The position numbers and the translations under genes are program-made. This document shows positions 28,467 to 39,200 of a stretch of DNA of 64,000 nt, piece after piece (position 1 is the stretch's first letter; every line of letters starts with the position of its first letter). This DNA comes from Lottia gigantea (Eukaryota > Mollusca > Gastropoda > Lottiidae), in contig NW_008710049.1 of assembly GCF_000327385.1 (NCBI RefSeq), forward strand, positions 3,420,665-3,484,664, read 5' to 3'. The notes under the pieces were generated by a model. It was not told where the DNA came from. It was given only the letters and a program-made list of their open reading frames with translations, and did not search any database.

Positions 28467-29797
28467 ATGTTTAGATGTGCTACCAAACCAGCCTTTTTGG
28501 GAACAGTTGCTACCCGATTGACTCACACTTTGCCAGATCTTCCCTATGATTATAATGCCTTGGAGCCCTACATCTCAGCTGACATTATGAAGTTACATCA
28601 CAGTAAACATCATAACACATATGTCACCAACTTAAATATTGCAGAAGAGAAACTAGCTGAAGCTGTTGCAAAAAGTAAGTTTTGAGTTCTGAACAAAAGG
28701 TCTGTGTAGAACTGTTTTGAAATTTATTTTGATAATAGTGATTAGGGTGACCTGGCACTGGCTAGATTAGAGATTATAATAGTGTAACTGTGACCCACTC
28801 CCAATGTCTCCTTAATTGCACCAATTGCACTAATCAAAAATTCAAACAAGTCTGACTTTTGTGACTAATATTTACGAAATGATCATCATGTTATTCAAAA
28901 TTTGAAATACTTCCATCATCCCATTCCCTGCATACTTCCTTGTTTCAATGTTTCTTGAGCAAGCAAGACATGTTTTAAATTTTTCAGATGACGTAAACAC
29001 ATGTATTAATCTTCAACCTGCCTTAAAGTTCAATGGAGGAGGTCATATTAATCATTCTATATTCTGGGAAGTTCTCAGTCCAAATGGGGGTGGAGAACCA
29101 TCTGGAGATCTTAAAGAAACCATAAAACGAGATTTTGGATCATTTGAAAATATGAAGAAAGAGTTATCAGGAGCTGCAGTTGGGGTACAAGGTTCTGGAT
29201 GGAGTTGGCTTGGTTTTAATCCTAACAGTGGAAGGCTCCGTGTTGCTGTTTGTGCTAATCAAGATCCATTACAAGCCACTACAGGTTTGTATGAGAATCT
29301 AATCTTCCATTTTATACCATTATATGTGCACTTGTCATACCAAATCTGTGGTTTGAGGACAGTGGCGGAACAGTAGGGTCAGGGGAAAAAATCTCATAAC
29401 TAGGTTAGAAATTCGAGCAACCCCCTCGGATGTAAACCTGGCTCTGCCGCTTCTTGAGGACTTATAAGCCATCTTGATCATCTGAGGTGTAGGAGTGTGA
29501 CATCAAAACTTTCATTGATAAACTTATGATCATTTCACAGGCCAAACAACTTCTGTTGCATTATTTTAGAATCACATAATTTTAAATCAGACATGTTCTT
29601 CCTAATATTTCAATTCAGTTAACGCAGGTATTTCTTTGCTTTCAGGTTTAATTCCATTATTTGGTATTGATGTCTGGGAACATGCCTATTATTTACAGTA
29701 TAAGAATGTGCGACCCGATTATGTACAGGCTATTTTTAATATTGCTAATTGGAAAAATGTAGCTGACAGACTTGCAGATGCCAAAGAAGGTTCATGA
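28467..29797 (+). CDS. SOD2: Mitochondrial manganese superoxide dismutase
   Basis: Converts superoxide to hydrogen peroxide and oxygen in the mitochondrial matrix. Three exons join in phase: 28467-28674, 28988-29284 and 29646-29797, giving 218 residues (human 222). Residues 1-18, rich in Arg, Ala and Thr, fit a mitochondrial presequence, and the mature start [15 protein letters not shown] is typical. The four metal ligands are visible: His in MKLHHSKHH, His in [13 protein letters not shown], and Asp and His in [13 protein letters not shown] and [10 protein letters not shown] are the usual Mn/Fe-SOD motifs. The C-terminus ([20 protein letters not shown]) is close to the vertebrate enzyme. The gene looks intact. 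It is divergent from WTAP. Confidence 0.98.
29363..29455. mobile_element. Short terminal-inverted-repeat element in SOD2 intron 2
   Basis: The left end CAGTGGCGGAAC and right end CTCTGCCGCT are imperfect inverted repeats enclosing about 90 bp that ends CCCTCGGATGTAAACCTGG. The same opening (CAGTGGCGGAGCC) and the same internal CCTCGGACGTAAACCTGG recur at 48477-48550, so this is a repeated family. Confidence 0.55.
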
Positions 29798-30332
29798 GCT
29801 GAGATAAGATTTTAGAATTCCATTTTTTTTTGGATAAAAGACAAAATGAACTCTGAAACCCTGATGCGTTAAATCTTGGGATTGTATATAAATGTACTGC
29901 TATATTAATGTTTAAATAATATATCCAGACTCAAATTTAGTTCTTTTATTGATTTTCAGTAATTACTTGTTTTTATGTTCCTGTTAAAGCTGAATGGTCA
30001 GATAATTAAAAGATTTCCTTCCATTTCTTAAAGGTCTATTCTAGTTATGAGTAAAATGCCTTATACTGAAATTGTTATCGTTTTGATTATACATATTCTG
30101 TAAGCTATTTGCTTTCATACAGATTACAGTAATTAAGTAATGAGGGAAATATTTCACCCTGTATTTACATCAGATAGATTGTGTTGATTTGAGTAATTGA
30201 TATAGCTACCAAATTCAATTAAGGCACTTTACATCATTTCTATTGTAATTTCAAATGATAGTTAACCAATGCTGATTTATGTGGTGACACAATAATTTTG
30301 TTTCGAAGAATTGATTTTGTCTGATTTTATGA

Positions 30333-30338
30333 AATAAA
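30333..30338 (+). promoter_or_regulatory. Candidate SOD2 polyadenylation signal
   Basis: AATAAA lies about 540 bases after the SOD2 stop codon, in sequence with no other features. It is the best placed signal for the 3' end. The stretch 29798-30350 is therefore taken as 3' UTR. Confidence 0.5.
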
Positions 30339-30349
30339 GAAATCAAGTC

Positions 30350-31263
30350 AAAATAATGTGTTGTACCAGATAGATAGATTGCCATGGTAGCCAACTTCTG
30401 AAAACTAAAAGGAATTGTAACAAGGTTTTCTTAACTTTTTTTTGGATTGATGACAATGATAGTTCCATTTTGATATTTTAGTCATGCATAAGTAGTTTTG
30501 TGATTCCATTAATAATATCTATGAGCCTTGATATTTAACAAAATATCGTACGTCAAAAAGTCAATTCGATTCTCTAATGCGTAGAAGGGAGGCAATCGAA
30601 TGTGATGTAGGAAACACAATTGGTGAAGACTGAAATATTGCTTTATTGAAACAAAAACTCGAAACAAAATAGAACCATCTATTTCATGGAATGTTTATAT
30701 AATGGAATCACATATTCAAATTGGATAGTCGGTCAATAAGTAAGGTAAACTTGAGATTTTCAAAGCAATTATTTTGCTTGATACTAAACAGTTTTAGTTG
30801 AAGTTAAATTGATTGACATACTTCTTGAAAACATATATTTAACAGAATGTAATATCCTGGACACTAATTGTGATTAAACCCCTTTTAAAAACTAGGAAGT
30901 CAGATGAGAAAGCTCAGTCTGGAATAAATATATATTAGAGTTCAGAACTCGACTGATAGCATTTCAAATTAAGGCAAATCTGTCTGAAGACAAAATGAAT
31001 TCTACATTCTCTGGGGTTTGGCATTGTTGCATACTTGCGATTGAGGTCTAGTTACCTCTTTACCATACTTTCACATACTTCAGTTAGTTAAAAGTAAGGA
31101 TTATGGAGACCTAATAACATAATCAAGTATTAAATGGATAGAGTATTCAATATGAAAAGAGTATTAACTACAGAGCAAAAATATCAACCTTACTATTCTT
31201 TGGTTAATTTGAAAATATCACAAAAAAATATAAACAAATAATAAAGAACAAATATAGCACTAA
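30350..31263. other. Intergenic DNA downstream of SOD2
   Basis: No coding exon, tandem repeat or recognisable element was found between the presumed SOD2 3' end and the Harbinger-type MITE. Confidence 0.4.
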
Positions 31264-31889
31264 TGCTCAGTTCACACCAACGGCGCTTTAAAGCGGCGTA
31301 CCAAAGCACAAAGCTCGACTAAAGCGCCAGGGTCATAATAGATCGTTTGAAAGCTTTGAGCAAAGCTGGATATTCGGCAAGAGCGCCAAAAAATTTTAAA
31401 CTGTTTAAAAATTTTGGGCGCTCTGTCACGAATTGATTAAAGTGCCGAGAACGTATCAAAGCGTAACAAAGTTCAGCAAAGCTTGACTCAAAGCGTAGGA
31501 AAGCTTAACAGAGCTTTATTCAAAGCGGGGACCCCAGTCTTCACGGTCTGTCACCACTTGATCAAAAGCGGCATGAAATCGGCCATTTCGAAATTTTCAA
31601 ATGCGTAACAGAGCTTAACAATGCACAACAGAGCTTGATAATCGTATCAGAGCGTGATTTAAAGCGTCATAACCGCATCAAAGCTTAATAAAGCTTATCA
31701 AAGAGTGATTTAAAGCGTAGCAAGGCCTGATCAAATCGGGAAATAATTCGTCCCCAAAGCGTAACCAATTCGCATCAGAGCTTATCAGAGCGTAACATTA
31801 CTTAGGAGATCGTGATATTTTTGGAAAAGTAAACAAAAAATGCTGGCGCTTTGCTCGCCGATTTAAAGCGCGTTGGTGTAAACTAGGCA
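31264..31889. mobile_element. PIF/Harbinger-type MITE, 626 bp, with TAA target duplication
   Basis: The left end TGCTCAGTTCACACCAACG continues into GCGCTTTAAAGCGGCG; the right end, read on the other strand, is TGCCTAGTTTACACCAACG continuing into CGCTTTAAATCGGCG. The element is flanked by TAA at 31261-31263 and 31890-31892, the 3-bp TWA duplication characteristic of PIF/Harbinger transposons. It has no transposase frame, so it is non-autonomous. The interior is unusual, being filled with short AAAGCGTAACA, AGAGCTTAACA and AAAGCTT words, and it is more GC-rich than the surrounding DNA. Confidence 0.75.
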
Positions 31890-31892
31890 TAA

Positions 31893-33258
31893 ATGAATCA
31901 AAATAAAAAGAAAATATATAATGACTAGAAAACACTATCAATTAAAACTTAATATTAAAGTCCATGGTTTGGCATTTTCTGGGATTTGGGACTTTATTAT
32001 GAACAGTAAACAGTCCTCAAAAGAACTACTAGAACTGTACAAAATAGCATATTCCTTCAAACAAAACCTAATAAAGACATTTCACTTATTATTTTGCTCA
32101 AAAGCTTGTTTTCTCTCTGAAAATTGAGGGATCCTTAATTTGAACCTTTTGTTGATATAGTCTCGGACACCCAGACATATTTCATTGCAGCTGTGTGTAG
32201 ACAAAGTAGAACAGGATGATGAGTCTTTGATGTAGTCAATAACCAATCTTCAAACACAAATAATTATGAATAAATATGGTTAAGGCTCAACAACCTGTGA
32301 ATAATATAACCTATTAACTATTAGCTGAAGAATTCCTGTTTCTGAGATTGAGGTACAATTGACCTTTGAAAATGACCAACCATGCCTAAAATGACTATTT
32401 TTTTCCAATATTTATGTATAATATTCTAAACATTTGCTTTACCAGTCAATTTTAGTTAATTCAAATGTGATTCACATTTTTGAATGAAGTTTTAACATTT
32501 GATTGTCCATCGATTCAACAAAAAGCATACAGACATTGTGGAAATCCAAACTGTTTTTTTTTCTTCTTCTTTTTACATACCAGTACTCAATGCAGGCAAA
32601 TGTTCCCCCAGACATAAACCAGACATCTGATTTAAATTCTGCAAGTGATAATGATATTTAGTTCTATCACTTGGTAATGCAAATTTAAAGTTAAGTATGT
32701 CAATATGCTATTTTAATTATCCCATTGTATATCATCTTCACAATCTAAAACTATTACAAACTTTGTCTTATACTTTGACTGCAACAGCCACCTTAGTTGT
32801 ACCTTCGAATGCAGCAATTTGATTGCATTGTATGCAATTATGACTTATTGTTTACTTTTTGTCAAGGACTCAGATTGGCTGTATTTGTTGGCGTACAGTC
32901 CAGTCAAATTGCTATATTTAATATCTTCTGAAAGGTGGTTATTGTAGTTAAGGTACAATATAAAGTAATAGCTTGACATTGTGATGATGGTATATTTGTC
33001 AAGATATTCTTGATCAAAAAGAGTTATTCTTTTCAACAACTGGTGTGCTAATAACCTAATTATCTTTGATGATTGAAATTACACTGGACGGAATAAGATG
33101 CATCAAGACAATGTGTTGATCTAGTTTTATGCAATGTTTCAACACTTGGCTCTGATATCAACTATAATAAGTCAAAATCTTGCATAAAACCAAAAAAAGG
33201 TGATTTTTGTTCAAAATAATGTAATTGTGCAAGCTTTTTTGCCAAAAAATACTTGACA
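31893..33258. other. Intergenic DNA, right part probably 3' UTR of the RPA70N-MYND gene
   Basis: No exons recognised. Open frames in this stretch are short, AT-driven and without motifs. Sequence immediately left of 33259 follows the stop codon of the minus-strand RPA70N-MYND gene. Confidence 0.4.
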
Positions 33259-36200
33259 CTATTTTTTTTTATTATAAAAGTCTATTATGTACTCTAATTT
33301 TAAACACCGATGTCTGTGACCAACACTCCAATGATATTTCTGACACTCCACATTGCAATATCGCGATAACTTACACGCCCCACAGTATTTAATAGTATTA
33401 CCAGTTATATCCTTACGACATTTTGGTGAGGAGCAATACTGTTTCACAGGGTCAAATTCCAATCTCGATTCCAGTCTTTTTTTTGCTGTGATGGCACCTT
33501 CTTTACTCAGGCATGGCCATTTTCCAGCACGAATGATATTCTTTATTTCAAGGGCTTCAGATTCATATCCACCACCCCATGTTTCTAATTCATAAAGAAT
33601 TTGAGATTTCTTGATCGCTTGTCGGACATTCCGATCTCCATAGTTGACCATAGTTTGCAGAATTCCTAGTATTTCAAACACTGGAGTTTCATGATCTATA
33701 TCAGCCAATAAAGATAACAATCCTTTACGATAGTAAATCTCTGTTATCTGACGAGTTCCCACAGTTAAAAACAGACTTAATATCTGTATTACTCTAATAT
33801 TAGTCTCACTACTCTCTCTCAGTTTCAGGCTCTTGAAAAATAATGGTATCAAGGTGGCCCTGTGGTATACCACACGTTTGATAACATTCACGTTGTTCAT
33901 AATAGTGTATAATAAATCCAGATAAGGATACAGATGTTTTTGTCTGTGTGTTTCACAACAAATGAATGTAGTCTGTCTAATAACATGGATTAGTTCTTCG
34001 ATACCTATCTCCCCTGCAATTGAATAAAGAAAACAAGCTTATTATCTCCCTTGTTCGTTAACTTCACCAGTAACCAAATGATAAAGCCATAATTAAAGCT
34101 AAAGTGCTTTCATAAAAGTTAATAATAATTAAGCCTGTGTGTCTATTGGTTTGCTATTGTTAAAGACATGGACACCACCTACTTGTTCATCAAGTATCAA
34201 GTCTGCTAGGAGCAAATATAGCACAGAAATGGATGACAGCTTTCATAGTTTTTTTTCACAAACTGATGAATTTCGGGTAATTTAAGCACAATGACTTTAA
34301 GGCTTAACCTGCTACAGGAAATATTCATTTATTACTCACTATTTACTAGTAGTGATTTTCAACCCCTCTCAGGATCCTTGATAAATTGCATTACCCCACT
34401 TCCCCTTTAAACCCTTACTATTACCCATCTTCCCCCTATAAATCCTTACTTTTTCGTGATTTTCTATGTATTTTTTAGGTTGAAAACCCCTGCATTAATA
34501 TAATGTCAATACATAAAACTGAATATTACCTAAACATTGTATAAGTTTGACATAATTAATTCTATGGGATGTATTACGATTGAATCTGATGCTAGATAGG
34601 TGCTCCATAATGTCTTCTACATCACTCATATCACCAAACTGTATGGTTCTTACAATATCACAAACATAGTCTTCTATTTTCTGACTTAATAGTGCTGAAT
34701 GTAATACCATAATAACAGTACACTCACTCAGAATGCATTACCTTTTAAACACAACACATTACATATTTCCGGAATTAATTTGGTTTGATAAAATACATCA
34801 CTGACCCACGAATAGAAAATACAATAACAGAATCTAAGAGAACCTCTCTTCAAAATGTGAATAGAAAATATATTTTTACTGAAAGTAATATTCTTCTTTT
34901 GAAGATTGTTACAGATACTGGCAATTGATCTCTATCAGCTTTCAAAGCTGGTTTCTTTCAGGTTTAATATTTGCATTATCACAGAGAAATATAAAGGATA
35001 GCTTGCCAGGCAAGACAATATACGCCCACTGGCAGCTTTGATTTTAAATAAAAATATTTAGCAGTACAGTAACAATCACCAGTATGAATACTGAATAATA
35101 TTGAGTATGAGTTATTGCCCTTGTTCTTGAACACGTGTTCAATTTTTAGTTCTTGAAAACTCTAGAAGGCAAATATTCAATCTTCAGCGCAGGACAGAAT
35201 ATTAAAACCAAATTTTGTCAAAATCCAGCAAAAATCATGCCTTTTAGTGTTTACAGGCTAAAAATTGAATGCATTTCAAGAACAAGGGCAATAACTCATA
35301 CTAAATATTTTTCGATTCTTCTGATTTTCGATAGGGTTCATCCTTGGGTGATTACTAACACTCACACCAAGTTTCGTCAAAATCTGTCAAGAATTGTGCC
35401 TTCTAGAGTGTTTACGAGCAATTGTGGACGGACCGACGGACATGGGTGACAGCAATATATGCCCCCCATTTCATGTGGGCGTATAAAAATAAACAACTTA
35501 CCACTTTTGTTATTATTTGCATAAGTTTTTATGTCTTCTTTCTTTTCCTGTTTTGTATTTGTCTCTTCTTTTGTATTTTTTACCTCTATTGTATTTTTTA
35601 CCTCTTTTGTATTGTTTTCATCTTTAGTATTTTTCTCTTTTTTTGCTTTCTTTTGATCAGCTTTTGAGGCATCTGAAATACAACTTATGTTAAATATCAG
35701 ACAGGTTCATCATTTGTACCTTAGTGTCAGAAACACAAATTTTTTTAGCTAAGCTAATCAGGAATAGTGTTCAATAGTTTCGAAATTTGAGTCTAGAACT
35801 GACATAAGGAAATACAAAGTGAAATTCCTTGTTTGAGGTATTTTTGAAGGAATTATCTGTATGCAATTTTTGCACATTTCTAGTACTTCTGAAGACTATT
35901 CACTTTATATTCAACACCCAAATCAAATCCCAAAAATGGAGAACCTTTAAGGCATTTGTAGTAAATGAACAAAAAGAGAGTAACTTAAAATACAAAATAC
36001 CACTAAAACATACCTTTGCTTGCATCTGCCATTATATTATCTTTCTTGGACTCTTCTAATGGTTTTCCCTTCACTTTATTGTTGGTTCTAGAGACCTCCA
36101 CTTCTTTGGAAGTAGTTTTACTCTCTGATACCTTTTCCAAATCCTTCTTAGGCTCTGCCATTTTAATCTGAGGTCTGTCTGTTAAAAAGAAATGAGGCAA

Positions 36201-39200
36201 CTCAGAATATCCAATTCAATTTCAAAGGATTTTAATGAACTTTTTAATCCAATCAGCATTGGCTTAAATATTGACTAACAATACGTAACAATTTCTTTTT
36301 CTCCTGACATTTTTTGTTACTTTTGTCTGTCAAAAATCATATTCCTCTACTTTGGAATTTGCCAGTTCCAGTTCATGCAAATATTAATGTCATAAGGATT
36401 GCATAGAACTTTTTAAAATTATAATGAAGGAAAAAAAATAAGGGAAATTTTTATCTAATTTTGATCAGAATGGTATAGATATATGTGTAGATGTACCTTG
36501 ACGATATGGAACTGGATTACCAAGTTTCTTACGATAAGACCAGCCATCCTGTACTAATGCTACATCTGATAAATATACATCTGGTCTGAAATAGAATACA
36601 GTTATGTATGAATTCTGTTCTGCTTCCATCATTTGACAAAGTATGCAAAAACAGATAAGCTTTCTTTAAATGGCTAAACCAGTTTTTTTAAAGAGTTTTT
36701 GTGGTCTTGATCGTAAAATACATAATTCTTCATGCCAACACGAAGAGGAGGATGCCCCTTGCATTTCTTGAAAGCTTCAACATGAAAAATCGAAGCTTTA
36801 AGCGATTGTTATTTTCATTTCTCATTATTGTGATTGTGATATTGATAATTTACATGTAACAGCCGGAGAAGCAAAGAAACAAGGTTAATTTTTATCTTTC
36901 TGATCGAAAATTCGTCGGCATTTGTAGTCTCTGAATTCCTTTCCCAGACGCTAAGAAACCATCTAGCGAGAAAACACCGACCACAATTATAACAGGAAAC
37001 TTCAAATTTGATGAAATTAGCCTAAATTCACTCCAAAACTTGATAGCTAATGTGCATGAGTACCTTAATTTAGAACCACTTTAATCAACATAACTAAACT
37101 TGATTTCTGTTCTGTTCTTGGTCTGGATCATAGATTCAATGTTTCTTTTTTCAAATACAGGTTCAATCTCTTGAAAACCAACTGACTCAACATATTTATG
37201 TCAAAGCAAATTGAGTCCAACAAAGTTTATGAATATAATTTTGATGTCACAGTTGCACAGTCAACGCTGGTCTTAAACTGTGCCTTAATTTTTTCCTTCT
37301 CAGGTATCTTTTATTCTATCAAGCAAACTTACAATGGTCCAACTGAAGGTTTTTTATTATATTTCTTTAACCTGATAACACTATATTCTCCTGCAGTTCC
37401 TATCATAAAGTTCTCATATTTCATTGGTAAAAGAAAATCTGAAATTGAAGACAAAGATAGAGAACCACAGCCATATACGCCCACCGGCATGCAGATGGTA
37501 AATATTAAAGATTTTGGGGCAAGGGCAATAAATCTGCTTCTTACGGTCGAAAATAGCTCAAATTCGAACTTGATCTTCGTTTTGTGAATATGAATACACA
37601 TACACATCAAAAACTCTAGTTTTTAGAGCGTTTACAAGCAAATGTTGACGGGCGGACAGACCGACGGACGGAGTGTTTACGAGCAATTGATGTTGATAGA
37701 AGCACTTACTGTATAGAGTGATTAACTCCTCAAAACTGACATAAGAGGCCTAAATCTTGAAAAAGCCTTAAATTTAATTAGAAGTAAACTAAACTTTCTT
37801 AAACCTTTCGATTTAGGTCCAATAACATCCATTTTAAGTTTCATCAAAATTGGTTGAAAACTGAGAGAGTAGTAGCATATTCAAGATTTTGGGGCAAGGG
37901 CAATAACTCTGCTTCTAACGGTCAAAAATAGCTCAAATTCGAACTTGATCTTCGTTTTATGACTAAGTATACACATACCGAATTTCATTTGATTCCATCA
38001 AAAAGTCTAGTTTTTAGAGTGTTAAAAGCAAATGTTGACGGGCAGACGGACCGACGGACGGAGTGTTTACGAGCAATTGATGTTGATAGAAGCACTTACT
38101 GTATAGAGGTTAAAGGGCGATAACACCTTAAAACTAACGTAAGAGGCCTAAATCAACAAAAAGCCTTAAATTTAATCAGAAGTAAACTAAACTTTCTCAA
38201 ACCATTCGATTTAGGTCCAATAACATCCATTTTAAGTTTCAAAAAAATCGGTTGAAAACTAAGAGAGTAATAGCATATTCAAGATTTTGGGGCAAGGGCA
38301 ATAACTCTGCTTCTAACGGTCGAAAATAGCTCAAATTCGAACTTGATCTTCGTTTTATGAATATATATACACATACCGAATTTCATTTTATTCCATCAAA
38401 ATTATAGTTTTTAGAGCGTTTACAAGCTAATGTCGATAGACGGACAGACAGGGGTGCCGACAATATACGTCCACATAGAGAGATGTGGGCGTATAAAAAG
38501 TCTATGACTGTACTTACTGGGATAGCTGGTTTGTCCGTCTGATAACACTAATTTATAATAATAATTATTGGAATTTCGTGGTGAGGATTCTCTCATCATT
38601 TTCTACAATAGAAAAAAGAATATTTATAACCTAATTGCACCTGAGAAAAATCAAAGCGTTCTGTTGAAAAACCTGTTAAAGGATTAAAAACTTTTCATCA
38701 TTTATATGTTAATGGTGATTGTTAGTAAAATCTTTGTCAGTATGGGAAAGTCTGGTAATCTTTTCTGATTATTCCGTTACATCAAGAGGAGACAATAAAT
38801 TTGAATGATCAAATTAGGATCTATATGATTTTACTTTTTTAAAGATATCTTGTAAATATGTAGCCTATTCTATGGTTACGTCGAGTGTTATGTCGAGTGT
38901 TGTTAATTCCCTTTATTTCAATAATTTGTGTAGACGAGTTAACGCGAGATTGTAGATGAGTTAACTCGAGATTGTAGACGAGTTAACTCGAGATTGTGGA
39001 CGAGTTAACTCAAGATTGTGGACGAGTTAACTCAGTTTATAGACGAGTTAACTCAGTTTATAGACAAGTTAACTCAGTTTGTTGACGAGTTAACTGTAGA
39101 TGAGTTGACTGAACACCAAGACAAGAGGTGAGGCCAAAGTAGAAGGCCTAGTAGAAAGGATCCTCATGAACCAAAGTTAATTGATATCCTTGCAAAAATG

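Noticed and set aside
33259-36200. Two separate genes, an RPA1 fragment and a MYND protein
   Set aside because: Exon 7 ends and exon 8 begins in phase 1, with no stop codon or new start between them in the joined frame. A single gene is simpler, although not proven.
37198-37587. A 129-codon plus-strand frame
   Set aside because: It is antisense to coding exon 4 of the RPA70N-MYND gene and runs into the repeat at 37475; the minus strand has matching splice phases and family similarity.
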